Positions 44,386 through 53,766 are shown, counted from the first letter of the stretch. The stretch is 64,000 nt of DNA from Variovorax fucosicus (GCF_030316825.1 NZ_JASZYU010000003.1:682001-746000), one strand, 5' to 3'. The notes: generated by a model not told the origin, from the letters alone. Numbers and translations: made by a program.

Positions 44386-47300
44386 TCAAGGTCAATCAGT
44401 TCGCCCTGCCCGGTCAGGAACGCGGCGCGCACCGTGGCACCGGGATGGGCGGTTTGCACGGCCGCGCGATAGCGCTGCAGCTGTGCGATGAGCGCGGCGT
44501 CGCGTTCGGGCCGCGCCGCGGATTTGTAGTCGAGCACCCACCAGGCACCGCTGTCGCGATGGCGCACCAGGCGGTCGATGCGCAGCGTCTCGCCTTCGTG
44601 CAGCAGCGTCACCTCGTTGCCGTGCCAGTCGATCATGCGCGCATCCCACACCCAGGCACCCGCACCCGCGCGGATGCGCTCGGCGAGCAGCGCGGCACCC
44701 CGCGCCTGGCGGGCATCGAGCATGAACTCGCGCGCTGCGGCGCGCACGTGCGCGGCCGGCAGCGCTTCGCCCGGCACTGCCCATTCGAGCAGCCGGTGCA
44801 TTGCCTGGCCGAACGCGGCGGTGCGCGCATCGAGGGTTGTGTCTGCCGGGGTCTTGATCGCTTCCAGCGCCGGTTGGACGGGCGCTGCGGGCAGCTTTTT
44901 CATGTGAAAACTGGCGACCGTGCCGGGTACTGCAGCAGGCGCCAACGGTTGGTCGGCCTCGGTCGCCTCGCATGCGGCTTCGAGCCGCGCCCACCAGCTG
45001 CCTTCGTTGGCGCGGGCCGGTTGCACCGACGACAACACCAGCCGCTCGCGCGCCCGCGTGGTCGCGACGTAGAGACCGTTGAGCTCTTCGCGATGGCGCG
45101 CACGCTGCTCTTCTTCGAGCAGCGTGGCGGCGCAGGCAGGCGGCGTCTTTTCGCTCGCCATGAAGACGAAGCGCGTCGGCGCGCGGTCGCTGCCTTTCCA
45201 TTCGACCAGCACGCCCATGGTCTGCGAGCGCGGTGCGGCCGCGTCGCAATCCAACAGCAGCACGTTGTCGGCTTCCAGGCCCTTGGCCCCGTGCACGGTC
45301 AGCAGGCGGACTGCGTCGGGCGCGGTCACCGTCGGCGCCCGCACGCCGCCGGCGCGCAGCGCGCGCACCAGGCCGTAGGGGGTGGCAAAGCGCGCGCCCT
45401 CGATCTCGAGCGATGCCGCCAGCAGGCCGCGCAGGTTGGCCAGCATGCTCTGGCGCAGTGCGACCGGCGCGGCCGCGCCGAACTTCGCGAGCACGTCGCC
45501 GTCGTGAAAGATCGCGTCGAGCGCATCGTGCGGCGGCAGCGCGGCGAGCCAGCCCTGCCAGCGCCGCAACACCGCGCCAATCGAGGCGATGGACTCGGGC
45601 AGGTCGTCTGCCTGCAGCAGCGCGAACCAGCTTGCGCCGGGCTGCGCACGCTGGCGCAGCGCGATCTGCACCAGCGCGGCATCGTCGACGCCAAACAGCG
45701 GCGACTTGAGGGCCCGCGCCAGCGAGAGATCGTGCGCGGGCGACACCAGCGCATCGACCAGCGCGACCACGTCCTGCACCTCCGGCGCATCGTGCAGGTC
45801 GTTCTTCTCGGGCTGCTGCGTCGGGATGTGGCGCTGGCGCAATGCGTCCTGCATGGCGGCCAGGCGGCTGCGGCGGCGTGCCAGCACCATGATCTGCGAC
45901 GGCGGCGTGCCGTCGGCGATGCGCTGCGCGATCCAGCGCGCGGCCTGCTCGCATTCCTTTTGCAGCAGTTGCTCCTCGGGCAGCACGCGCGGCGTCGTGA
46001 GGCTGTCGCGCCAGTGCAGCATGCCGTCGTCCGCCGGGGCCGACACGCCCGCGCCCACCACTGCGTCACGGGAGATCGGCGGCAGCTTGAGCACCTCGCC
46101 ATCGTCCTTGCGCTCGGTGGTGTGGGCGCGGTAGCCCTCGAATTCGCCGGCCTGCTGCGCGGCACCCATGGCCTGGTTGACCAGGGCGATCACGCCCTTC
46201 GCGTTGCGGTGGGTGTGGTCGCAGTTGAGCTCGTCGCCGCCCAGCCCATCGCGCACGAAGGCCTTGGCCGCGATGAAAACCTGCGGCTCGGCACGCCGAA
46301 ACCGGTAGATGCTCTGCTTCGGGTCGCCGACGATGAACACGCGCGGCGCGCGGCCGCCGGCACCCGTGTAGCCGCTGAGCCAGCCGTAGAGCGCCTGCCA
46401 CTGCAGCGGATTGGTGTCCTGGAACTCGTCGATCAGCAGGTGCGCAATGCGCGCATCGAGCCGCTCCTGCACCCAGCCCGACAGCGCGGACTCGCCCAGC
46501 AGCAGTTGCGCGGCCTGCTCGACATCGTTCATGTCGACCCAGCCGTGCACGCGCTTGACCTGCGCAAAGGCAGTGAGCAGCAGGCGCGTGAGGCGCGTCA
46601 TGCGCTGCTGGTAGCACCATGCGCCGTGCTGGGCCTGCGCGGCGCAAAGCATCTGCAGCTCGGCCTCGGCCTCCTGCGCGGCGGGAAACTTCTGCAGGTT
46701 CTTGTTCAGGCGGTCTTCGGTGGCCACGAAGAAGGCTTTGCGCAGGCGCGCGAGCGCTGCGGGCAAGGCATCGTCATCGGGCGAGCCGGTGCCGAACACA
46801 TCGATGACCGCTTCGGCCGCCTTCTGCGGCGTCTTGTTGGACTCGCGACCGAGCGCGGCCGCGTGGGCCAGCCAGCGCTGCCGTACGTTTTCGCCGCGCA
46901 GGCCGTGCGTCGGCTCGTCCAGACCGGCCAGCGCCGGGTAGAGCACGCCGAACGGCTGCACCGCCGTCTCCGGCGTTGCCAGCGAGAACTCGACACGCCG
47001 CGTGAGCGCCTCGCCGAGCGCCTTGGTGGTCTGCGAGCGGCCATGCGTCGCGACCACGGCGTAATAGTCGGCCAGCGCCTCCTTGTCCTCGGCCAATGCC
47101 TCGAAAAACGGGCGCCAGGTGCGCGCGCGCGCCTCGGCGTCGTCTTCGAGCAGTTCGTAGTTGGCGGGCAGGCCGAGCTGCTGCAGCACCGCCAGCGGCG
47201 CATTGCGCAGCAGGCCGGCAAACCAGGCATGGAAGGTGCGGAACTGCACCGGGCGCCCGCCCTCGAGCAGGCGCCGGTAAAGGCCCTGCAGGCGCGGCGC

Positions 47301-47639
47301 GGCCTCGCTGGCGGCCTGCGGCGAAAGGCCGCGCATCGTGAGCTCGCCCACCAGGTCTGCAGGCGCGCGCGTTGCGAAGTTCTCGAGCCACTGGTCGAGC
47401 CGCTCGCGCATCTCGCCGGCTGCCTTCCGGGTGAAGGTGATGGCCAGGATCTCGTGCGGCTCGCAGGCGTTGTCGCCCTGCTCCAGCAAGGCCCGCACGA
47501 TGCGCGACACCAGCATCCAGGTCTTGCCCGCGCCGGCGCAGGCCTCGACCGCGACAGAGCGCCGCGGGTCGCAGGCGATCGTGTAGAAGGCTTCGCGCGC
47601 AACGTGGGCGCCGTTGTGTTCGTAGGCTGCGCCGTTCAT
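44382..47639 (-). CDS. addA: UvrD/RecB-type helicase-nuclease, AddA-like
   Basis: Superfamily 1 helicase with a C-terminal nuclease, 1085 residues, for processing double-strand breaks ahead of RecA. Walker A is EACAGAGKTWMLVSRIVRAL, followed by ITFTRKAAGEMRERL. Walker B is LLIDEFQDTNPLQWQALYGW, motif III VGDPKQSIYRFRRAEPQ and motif V LLTVHGAKGLEADNVLLLD. The C-terminal PD-(D/E)xK nuclease has WVLDYKSAARPERDAALIAQ. ATG 47639 overlaps the upstream nuclease gene by 4 nt. The pair corresponds to AddAB; whether RecBCD also exists cannot be seen here. Confidence 0.85.
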   Translation of the reverse strand: MNGAAYEHNGAHVAREAFYTIACDPRRSVAVEACAGAGKTWMLVSRIVRALLEQGDNACEPHEILAITFTRKAAGEMRERLDQWLENFATRAPADLVGELTMRGLSPQAASEAAPRLQGLYRRLLEGGRPVQFRTFHAWFAGLLRNAPLAVLQQLGLPANYELLEDDAEARARTWRPFFEALAEDKEALADYYAVVATHGRSQTTKALGEALTRRVEFSLATPETAVQPFGVLYPALAGLDEPTHGLRGENVRQRWLAHAAALGRESNKTPQKAAEAVIDVFGTGSPDDDALPAALARLRKAFFVATEDRLNKNLQKFPAAQEAEAELQMLCAAQAQHGAWCYQQRMTRLTRLLLTAFAQVKRVHGWVDMNDVEQAAQLLLGESALSGWVQERLDARIAHLLIDEFQDTNPLQWQALYGWLSGYTGAGGRAPRVFIVGDPKQSIYRFRRAEPQVFIAAKAFVRDGLGGDELNCDHTHRNAKGVIALVNQAMGAAQQAGEFEGYRAHTTERKDDGEVLKLPPISRDAVVGAGVSAPADDGMLHWRDSLTTPRVLPEEQLLQKECEQAARWIAQRIADGTPPSQIMVLARRRSRLAAMQDALRQRHIPTQQPEKNDLHDAPEVQDVVALVDALVSPAHDLSLARALKSPLFGVDDAALVQIALRQRAQPGASWFALLQADDLPESIASIGAVLRRWQGWLAALPPHDALDAIFHDGDVLAKFGAAAPVALRQSMLANLRGLLAASLEIEGARFATPYGLVRALRAGGVRAPTVTAPDAVRLLTVHGAKGLEADNVLLLDCDAAAPRSQTMGVLVEWKGSDRAPTRFVFMASEKTPPACAATLLEEEQRARHREELNGLYVATTRARERLVLSSVQPARANEGSWWARLEAACEATEADQPLAPAAVPGTVASFHMKKLPAAPVQPALEAIKTPADTTLDARTAAFGQAMHRLLEWAVPGEALPAAHVRAAAREFMLDARQARGAALLAERIRAGAGAWVWDARMIDWHGNEVTLLHEGETLRIDRLVRHRDSGAWWVLDYKSAARPERDAALIAQLQRYRAAVQTAHPGATVRAAFLTGQGELIDLE

Positions 47640-50197
47640 TCGGACAGCTCCCAGAAGTCCTTGCGGCACAGGCCGCGCGCGGCGCAGTGCTCGCAGACCA
47701 TGCCCTCGCCGAGTGCCGGCAGCGCAGCGCCTTCGCCGATGCGCGTGAAGTCGTCGATCAGCCCGGCCACCAGCGCGTCGCGCGCATCGACCACCTCGGC
47801 CTGCTCGAAGGTCTGCGTGCCCGAGGACTTCTCGCCGACATTGACGTAGGCAGCGCGCAAGGTGTCGTCGGCCACCAGCGCGGCATAGAAAGCGAGCTGC
47901 GTGTCTTCGGTGGGTTCCTTGATGCGCTCTTTCGTGGTCGCGGCGGATTCGGTCTTGTAGTCGATCACGAAGGCGCGGCCGTCGGGCGTGCGGTCGATGC
48001 GGTCGAGCCGACCGACCAGCTTGAGCGCACCGAGCGGCTGCTCCTTCCAGGGCTCGGCTTCCACGAAAGTGGTGCCGTCGGCTTCGTGGTCGGTGAGCCA
48101 CGCCAGGTAGCCGTCGCGCACGGCAGGCCATGCGGCGGCGAACGGCAGGAACTCGGCTTCGGACAATCCGAACTCGCGCGTGGCCCGCTGCTCTGCCGTC
48201 GAAATCATCGCCAGCCGCGCCCGCAGATCGGGCGTCGGCGCCTCTTGCAATGCCTCGTGAAAGTGCCCCAGCACGGCATGCAGCCAGTTGCCGAAATCGC
48301 GCTTGTCGACTTCGGCGTCGAGCTCGTCGGCGCTGCGCAGGGCCAACTGGCGCAGCGCGAAGAAGCGGTACGGGCAGCGTCGCAGGTCTTCGTACACCGT
48401 GGCCGAAACGTTCTGCAGCGGCAGCAGCGCGCCGCTCGGCAGCGGCCGCAGCGTGGGCTGCAGCGGCACTTCGCGCAGGCTGCGCGGCTCGGTGCCGGGG
48501 TGCAGCGCATGGTCGAACTGCAGTGCCTGCACCAGCGGGCTGGGTTGGACCGGCTCGCCGCTGGCGTCCGACTGCCGCCACAGCAGATCGCAGAAGGGGT
48601 TGCGCAACGCGGTGGCCCAGGCGGCGCGCTGCGCCGATTCAAGCAGTTCGCGCGCAGGCAGGCCGAGCTCGAGGCGTTGCGCCGCGCTCCAGTTGCCGGG
48701 GGGCTCCGGCGAGGCCGGCAAGCGGCGATCGTCGCAGCCGGGAATCACCACGGCACCGAACGCGCGGCCCAGCAACTGGTGCAGCGGCAGCACCACCACC
48801 TGCGGCGCCTGTCCGCCGGTCGGCGGCACGAAGCTCGCCGCCTCGAGCACATCGCGCGCCCAGGCGGTGAACTCCGCCAGGGTGTGGCGGCCTCCGGTGA
48901 TTTCGCCGCCTTCGGCGTCGAGCCAGAGCGCGGCCAGCACGTTGGCGCCGGCCAGGTCGGCGGCCAAGGCATCCCACGAACCGTCGGCCTGCAGCAGCGC
49001 GCGCAGCGCGGGCAGCCAGTCGGCCAGCGGCCGTGCGTGCATCAACTGCGCACGGCGCGCCTCGATGCCTTCGGTGAACAACAGCAGCGCCGCGTCTTGC
49101 GGCCGCTCGCTGCGTGCGATGTGCGAGCACCAGGCCAGCCAGTCGCGCTGGCCGTCGCGGCGCAGGCGCGCTTCGAGCGACAGCACCAGCGAGGCCTGCG
49201 CGCTCGTGCCTTTCAGCCAGTCGAGCACCTGGTCGCTGCTCGCGTCGTGGGCACAGGCACGCAATGCACCCATCAGCGTGGCGGCGGCGCGCGTGGTCGA
49301 CAGTTTCCAGCCGGTTTCGTCGTGCGGCGCCACGCCTTGCGCCACAAGCTGCGCGCTGATCCGGCGCGTCAACGCGCGATCGGTAGCGACCAGCGCAACC
49401 GGCGCGCGGCCTTCGGCCAGGTGGCGCAGCACGCACGCGGCAGCGAGGTCGGCTTCGTCTTCGGGGTCGGTGGCGCCATGCAGGGTGGCGTCGCCTGCCG
49501 GCCCGTCCGCGGCCACCAGTGGCAGATGCATCGCACGCTCGCCCCACAACGCGGCCAGCTTCTGCGTCAGCGGATCGGTCTGGAAGCCGTCGAGCACGAT
49601 CAACGCGTCGACCTGGCCGCGCGTGGTGTCGGTCAACAGCACGTCGGTGGCATAGGCCGAGGTCGCGGCCCACAACACGGCGATGCGCACCAGCGCGCGC
49701 TCGATGTCGAACCACTGCGACTCGTTGCCGGCTTCGGCCGCGCGCGTCGCCCGCTGCGCCCAGGCACTGCGGGCGTCAGGCAACTCGGCCGCAGCCAGCG
49801 GCGCCAGTTGCATGGCCAGCTCGACCACGCGCCCGGCCCAGGCCTGGCGCTCGGCACCGAAGCCGGCCTGCGACAGCAGCGACTGGGCCGTGAGCAGATC
49901 GCGCGCCATGTCGAAGGCAATGTCGTAGCCGGCAGGCAGGAATCCGCCCGCGCTGCGGGCCCAGTTGCGCGTGGTTTCAAAGCGCGGCACGAAGCCGGCG
50001 TGGCCGCAGCGCCCCCACATCGCACGCGCCACGTTCATGAGTTGCGCATACGGCACCAGGACCACCGCACGCGCCGGGTGCGCGTCGCGCTGGCGCAGGG
50101 CAGCGACGATGCGCGCGACCACGCCGGTGGCAGGGTCGCACCAGAGCGCGTGGGGGGCGTGGGCGTCGACGGGGTTCATCAGGGAAAACGAGGCCAT
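47636..50197 (-). CDS. addB: PD-(D/E)XK nuclease family protein, AddB-like
   Basis: Partner of the AddA-like helicase, 853 residues. The C-terminal nuclease domain has AFVIDYKTESAATTKERIKE. Its iron-sulfur staple is visible as one Cys in RRCPYRFFALRQLAL and three in MVCEHCAARGLCRKDFW, whose C-x2-C-x5-C spacing matches the AddB cluster. The N-terminal helicase-like part has no good Walker A, as expected for the Chi-scanning but ATP-inactive subunit. It is shorter than Bacillus AddB. ATG 50197 is assumed; ATG 50179 is an alternative. Confidence 0.75.
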   Translation of the reverse strand: MASFSLMNPVDAHAPHALWCDPATGVVARIVAALRQRDAHPARAVVLVPYAQLMNVARAMWGRCGHAGFVPRFETTRNWARSAGGFLPAGYDIAFDMARDLLTAQSLLSQAGFGAERQAWAGRVVELAMQLAPLAAAELPDARSAWAQRATRAAEAGNESQWFDIERALVRIAVLWAATSAYATDVLLTDTTRGQVDALIVLDGFQTDPLTQKLAALWGERAMHLPLVAADGPAGDATLHGATDPEDEADLAAACVLRHLAEGRAPVALVATDRALTRRISAQLVAQGVAPHDETGWKLSTTRAAATLMGALRACAHDASSDQVLDWLKGTSAQASLVLSLEARLRRDGQRDWLAWCSHIARSERPQDAALLLFTEGIEARRAQLMHARPLADWLPALRALLQADGSWDALAADLAGANVLAALWLDAEGGEITGGRHTLAEFTAWARDVLEAASFVPPTGGQAPQVVVLPLHQLLGRAFGAVVIPGCDDRRLPASPEPPGNWSAAQRLELGLPARELLESAQRAAWATALRNPFCDLLWRQSDASGEPVQPSPLVQALQFDHALHPGTEPRSLREVPLQPTLRPLPSGALLPLQNVSATVYEDLRRCPYRFFALRQLALRSADELDAEVDKRDFGNWLHAVLGHFHEALQEAPTPDLRARLAMISTAEQRATREFGLSEAEFLPFAAAWPAVRDGYLAWLTDHEADGTTFVEAEPWKEQPLGALKLVGRLDRIDRTPDGRAFVIDYKTESAATTKERIKEPTEDTQLAFYAALVADDTLRAAYVNVGEKSSGTQTFEQAEVVDARDALVAGLIDDFTRIGEGAALPALGEGMVCEHCAARGLCRKDFWELSE

Positions 50198-50338
50198 TTC
50201 AGAGAGGCTGCAGGGGGCTTTTGACTATGACGCCGATAGCCTGTGCCCATGGCACGCGATACCTTGATCTCTGTCACAATGACCCGAACTTTAGCTGCAC
50301 CCGACCCCGGGTTTCACTCAGCGCTCAAGGATTCCAAC

Positions 50339-50680
50339 ATGGCCAGCGAACTCATCAAACATACGACCGATTCCTCTTTCGAAGCCGACGTACTCAAATC
50401 GAGCGTGCCGGTGCTTGTGGACTACTGGGCCAAATGGTGCGGCCCGTGCGTGCAGATGGCGCCCGCCCTCGACGAAGTCGCTGCCACCTACGAAGGCAAA
50501 GTGCAGATCGTGAAGATGGACGTCGACGAGAACCGCGAGATCCCCGGCATGTTCAACATCCGTGCGATGCCGACGCTCATGCTGTTCAACAACGGGCAGT
50601 TGGTGGCCACCGAAGTCGGCGCCAAGCGCAAGACCGAACTCGCCGCTTTCATCGACAAGCATCTCGCTCCTGCAGCCTGA
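50339..50680 (+). CDS. trxA: Thioredoxin 1
   Basis: Cytoplasmic disulfide reductant of 113 residues. The active site is WAKWCGPCVQMAPALDEVA, followed by KMDVDENREIPGMFNIRAMP with the cis-Pro loop and the GAKRKTELAAFIDKHL C-terminal helix. AAGGA lies about 7 nt before ATG 50339. It is just upstream of rho, a neighbourhood conserved in proteobacteria. A long hairpin follows its stop. Confidence 0.97.
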   Translation: MASELIKHTTDSSFEADVLKSSVPVLVDYWAKWCGPCVQMAPALDEVAATYEGKVQIVKMDVDENREIPGMFNIRAMPTLMLFNNGQLVATEVGAKRKTELAAFIDKHLAPAA

Positions 50681-50688
50681 TTCCACCC

Positions 50689-50717
50689 GGCGGGCGGCGC
50701 GCAACGCGCCACCCGCC
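50689..50717 (+). terminator. Strong hairpin between trxA and rho
   Basis: A 13-bp stem with one mismatch (GGCGGGCGGCGCG paired with CGCGCCACCCGCC) around a 3-nt CAA loop begins 9 nt after the trxA stop. It is not followed by a T tract (AGATTTGC), so it may act as an mRNA 3' stabiliser, a weak terminator or part of the rho leader. A CATAAT hexamer at 50728-50733 downstream could be a -10 element for rho. Confidence 0.5.
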
Positions 50718-50858
50718 AGATTTGCTGCATAATCCGCAGCAGATCACCGGCTCGCCACAAGCGCCCCGGTTCGAGTTCCCCGGTTTGTGAGGCACCTCTC
50801 GCCTCACATCAAACCTCCCCCCAGTTTCCAGTCGAAAAACCCCACCAGGGGTCATTCC

Positions 50859-52124
50859 ATGCACTTAAACGAACTCAAGGCACTCCACGTGTCTGAAGTC
50901 CTCAAGCAGGCCGAAGCCCTTGAGATCGAAAACACCGGCCGCATGCGCAAGCAGGAGCTGATGTTCGCCATCATCAAGAAGCGCGCGAAAGCGGGCGAAC
51001 AGGTGTTTGCCGACGGTGTGCTCGAGATCCTGCCCGACGGCTTCGGCTTTCTGCGCAGCCCCGATACCAGCTTCACGGCCAGCACCGACGACATCTACAT
51101 CAGCCCGAGCCAGGTGCGGCGCTTCAACCTGCACACCGGCGACATGGTCGAAGGCGAAGTGCGCACGCCGAAGGACGGCGAACGCTACTTCGCGCTGACC
51201 AAGCTCGACAAGGTCAACGACGGCCTGCCCGAGAACAACAAGCACAAGGTGATGTTCGAGAACCTGACGCCGCTGTTCCCCAAGGAACAGATGAAGCTGG
51301 AGCGCGACGGCGTCAAGAGCGACGAGAACATCACCGGCCGGATCATCGACATCATCGCGCCGATCGGCAAAGGCCAGCGCGCCCTGCTGGTGGCGCCGCC
51401 CAAGAGCGGCAAGACGGTGATGATGCAGCACATCGCCCACGCGATCAGCGCCAACTACCCCGACGTCCACATGATGGTGCTGCTCGTTGACGAGCGCCCT
51501 GAAGAAGTGACCGAAATGCAGCGCACCGTGAAGGGCGAAGTCATCGCTTCGACCTTCGATGAGCCCGCTGCGCGCCACGTGCACGTCGCCGAAATGGTGA
51601 TCGAACGCGCCAAGCGCCTGGTCGAACTCAAGAAGGACGTGGTGATCCTGCTCGACTCGATCACCCGCCTCGCCCGCGCCTACAACAATGTCGTGCCCTC
51701 GTCGGGCAAGGTGCTCACTGGCGGTGTCGACTCCAACGCGCTGCAGCGGCCCAAGCGCTTCCTCGGTGCCGCGCGCAACGTGGAAGAAGGCGGCTCGCTG
51801 ACCATCATCGGCACCGCGCTGATCGACACCGGCAGCCGCATGGACGAAGTGATCTTCGAAGAGTTCAAAGGCACCGGCAACTCCGAAATCCACCTGGACC
51901 GCCGCCTGTACGAAAAGCGCGTGTTCCCGTCGATTCAGCTGAACCGCAGCGGCACGCGCCGCGAAGAGCTGCTGCTCGCCCCCGAGATTCTGCAAAAGAC
52001 CCGCATCCTGCGTCAGCTCATGTACAACATGGACGAGATCGAGTCGATGGAGCTCATGCTCAAGAACATGAAGGCGACCAAGACCAATGTCGAGTTCTTC
52101 GACATGATGCGCAGAGGTGGCTGA
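50859..52124 (+). CDS. rho: Transcription termination factor Rho
   Basis: Hexameric RNA helicase that ends transcripts, 421 residues. The N-terminal RNA-binding domain starts MHLNELKALHVSEVLKQAEA and includes the cold-shock-like primary site LEILPDGFGFLRSPD. The ATPase core has Walker A LLVAPPKSGKTVMMQHIAHA, Walker B DVVILLDSITRLARAYN and the C-terminal block KGTGNSEIHLDRRLYEKRVF. ATG 50859 has AGGGG upstream. The leader of about 180 nt may hold autoregulatory signals, as in other rho genes. Confidence 0.98.
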   Translation: MHLNELKALHVSEVLKQAEALEIENTGRMRKQELMFAIIKKRAKAGEQVFADGVLEILPDGFGFLRSPDTSFTASTDDIYISPSQVRRFNLHTGDMVEGEVRTPKDGERYFALTKLDKVNDGLPENNKHKVMFENLTPLFPKEQMKLERDGVKSDENITGRIIDIIAPIGKGQRALLVAPPKSGKTVMMQHIAHAISANYPDVHMMVLLVDERPEEVTEMQRTVKGEVIASTFDEPAARHVHVAEMVIERAKRLVELKKDVVILLDSITRLARAYNNVVPSSGKVLTGGVDSNALQRPKRFLGAARNVEEGGSLTIIGTALIDTGSRMDEVIFEEFKGTGNSEIHLDRRLYEKRVFPSIQLNRSGTRREELLLAPEILQKTRILRQLMYNMDEIESMELMLKNMKATKTNVEFFDMMRRGG

Positions 52125-52160
52125 CCCCCAGTCTTCGCGCACTTCGTGTCGCTTCGCCAA

Positions 52161-52213
52161 CCCCCTTTCAGGGGGCAACACCAGCGGCCCGGCAAAGCCG
52201 GTTCCGCGGTGTT
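52161..52213 (+). repeat. Two-hairpin palindromic element downstream of rho
   Basis: Two adjacent inverted repeats sit between rho and its terminator. The first is CCCCCT-TTC-AGGGGG (52161-52175). The second is a longer one in which AACACC (52177-52182) pairs with GGTGTT (52208-52213) and CCGGC pairs with GCCGG around an AAA loop. The form (nested GC palindromes in an intergenic space) is that of a REP-like family, and I believe similar sequences recur in Comamonadaceae genomes, but no second copy is present in this window. Confidence 0.5.
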
Positions 52214-52220
52214 CACGAAC

Positions 52221-52249
52221 AAAAGCCCGTCTTTGACGGGCTTTTTTTT
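52221..52249 (+). terminator. Rho-independent terminator of rho, probably bidirectional
   Basis: AAAAGCCCGTC pairs with GACGGGCTTTT around a TTT loop and is followed by more T (to 52249). The A run on the other side gives a T tract on the minus strand as well, so it can serve both rho and the convergent oxidoreductase. The oxidoreductase stop codon (52248-52250) lies in the T tract. Confidence 0.88.
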
Positions 52250-53306
52250 AAGTGGGGAGCGCCCGGCCTTCGCGGGCGCTGCGGGCGCCGAGGTCGAGCA
52301 GTTCCATGAGCGCCACGGCCTGCTCGGGCGGCACCGGATTGGGGCCGCTGCCGAGGATCGCATCACGCACCGCGGCGTAGTAGTCGACATAGTTGCCGGC
52401 ACGATTGGGCCATGTGCTGCTTTGCACCCAGTCATCGACTGCCGCCACCTTCAACTCACCCGGCAGCGGGTCGACGCCCCACCCTTCGCTGCCAGGTTTC
52501 CCGCCCGCGCGCAGCGCGTCTTCCTGCGGATCGGTGCCGTGCTTCACGTAGCTGCCCTTGGTGCCGTGCAGGATGTAGCGCGGCGCCGCATGGGCCGCGA
52601 GCGTGCTGGCGTGCAGCACCACGCGCAGCGGCGCGTGCGGGCCACTCTCATAGCGCAGCAACGCGTGGAAATGGTCTTCGACCCGTGCGCCGTCGCGCAG
52701 CGCAGCCGTGTCGAGCTGCAGCGTGTCGGGCCGGCCGAACAACTGCACCGCCTGGTCGACCAAGTGCGCGCCGAGGTCGACCCACAGGCCGGCGCCGGGC
52801 ACCGCCTGCTCGCGCCAGCGCTCGCGCACCTGGGGACGGAAACGGTCGAAATGCGATTCGAAGTACACCGGCCGGCCGATCCGCCCGCTCGCAAGCACAT
52901 CGCGCAGCGTGAGGAAATCCGCGTCGAAACGCCGGTTCTGGTAGACCGACAGCAGCCGCCCTTGGCGCAGCGCCAAGGCAGCGAGTTCGCGTGCCTGCGC
53001 CGCGTCGAGCGTGAACGGCTTGTCGACCACCACGTGCTTGCCGGCCTCGAGCGCGGCCTTGGCCACCGGAAAGTGAGCGTCGTTCGGCGCCGCGACCACG
53101 ACCAGGTCGATGTCGGGCCGTGCCAGCAGTGCGGCCAAGTCGGGCACGACTGCCGCGCCCGGCCAGTCGGCCTGCGCCTTGTCGGCCTGCGAGGTCATGA
53201 TCGCGCCCAGTTCGAGCCCGTTCACGGCAGATAACACCGGCGCATGAAAGGTCTGGCCGGCAAAACCGTAGCCGACGAGGCCGGCGTGCAACGTTGTGGA
53301 GGTCAT
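52248..53306 (-). CDS. Gfo/Idh/MocA family oxidoreductase
   Basis: NAD(P)-dependent dehydrogenase of sugars or cyclitols, 352 residues. The Rossmann start is GLVGYGFAGQTFHAPVLSAV, with the conserved VVAAPNDAHFPVAKAALEAG and the catalytic-region motif HVVVDKPFTLDAAQARELAA (Lys-Pro). The C-terminal alpha/beta domain includes GAGLWVDLGAHLVDQAVQLF with the His of the active site. It resembles scyllo-inositol/YvaA-type enzymes. It is convergent with rho and divergent from rpmE. Substrate unknown. Confidence 0.9.
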   Translation of the reverse strand: MTSTTLHAGLVGYGFAGQTFHAPVLSAVNGLELGAIMTSQADKAQADWPGAAVVPDLAALLARPDIDLVVVAAPNDAHFPVAKAALEAGKHVVVDKPFTLDAAQARELAALALRQGRLLSVYQNRRFDADFLTLRDVLASGRIGRPVYFESHFDRFRPQVRERWREQAVPGAGLWVDLGAHLVDQAVQLFGRPDTLQLDTAALRDGARVEDHFHALLRYESGPHAPLRVVLHASTLAAHAAPRYILHGTKGSYVKHGTDPQEDALRAGGKPGSEGWGVDPLPGELKVAAVDDWVQSSTWPNRAGNYVDYYAAVRDAILGSGPNPVPPEQAVALMELLDLGARSAREGRALPT

Positions 53307-53343
53307 GGGATGGCGATGTTTGCTCGGAAACGGGGCAGTATGC

Positions 53344-53349
53344 GATAAT
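53344..53349 (+). promoter_or_regulatory. Candidate rpmE promoter -10
   Basis: GATAAT with TTGCTC (53320-53325) 18 bp upstream forms a plausible sigma-70 promoter about 90 nt before rpmE. Zinc-free L31 genes are often repressed by Zur; I did not recognise a Zur palindrome by eye. Confidence 0.4.
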
Positions 53350-53445
53350 CATGGGCTCCGCGAAAAGTGCGGCCGGGCAGGATCGCCGGGCACGTGGCTC
53401 TCGCATCGATCGCGCACAGATTCCAGGGCGCAAAAAGGAAAAACC

Positions 53446-53715
53446 ATGGCAAAAGAAGGCATCCACCCCAATTACCGCGAAATCCTGTTCGTCGACATGT
53501 CGAACGGTTTCAAGTTCGTGACCCGTTCGTGCGCGAACACCAAGGAAATGGGCAAGACCGACGACGGTCGCGAGCTGCCCCTCTTCAAGCTCGACACCAC
53601 GAGCGAATCGCACCCGTTCTACACCGGCACGCAAAAGTCGGTCGACAACATGGGCGGCCGTGTGGAAAAGTTCCGCAACCGCTTCGGCAAGACCACCGGC
53701 GCCGCTTCCAAGTAA
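53446..53715 (+). CDS. rpmE2: 50S ribosomal protein L31 type B (zinc-independent)
   Basis: Large-subunit protein at the inter-subunit bridge, 89 residues. It begins MAKEGIHPNYREILFVDMSN and ends RVEKFRNRFGKTTGAASK. Only one Cys is present (VTRSCANTKEMG), so the CxxC pair of zinc-binding L31 is missing and this is the C-minus type B form. AAGGAA precedes ATG 53446. Placement near rho is common in proteobacteria. Confidence 0.96.
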   Translation: MAKEGIHPNYREILFVDMSNGFKFVTRSCANTKEMGKTDDGRELPLFKLDTTSESHPFYTGTQKSVDNMGGRVEKFRNRFGKTTGAASK

Positions 53716-53735
53716 GCTCGCCGCTTCCAGGTCGA

Positions 53736-53766
53736 GGGCAGCCCGGTTTACCGCGCTGCCCTTTTT
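53736..53766 (+). terminator. Rho-independent terminator of rpmE
   Basis: GGGCAGC (53736-53742) pairs with GCTGCCC (53755-53761) across a 12-nt loop, followed by five T (53762-53766). It is 20 bp after the rpmE stop and just before the next gene, which therefore probably has its own promoter or relies on readthrough. Confidence 0.85.

Noticed and set aside
44382..48581. A 1399-codon minus-strand frame that could be read as one giant helicase
   Set aside because: Only the part from ATG 47639 looks like a helicase. The upstream third is an Arg/Ala-rich shadow of the overlapping AddB-like gene in another frame.
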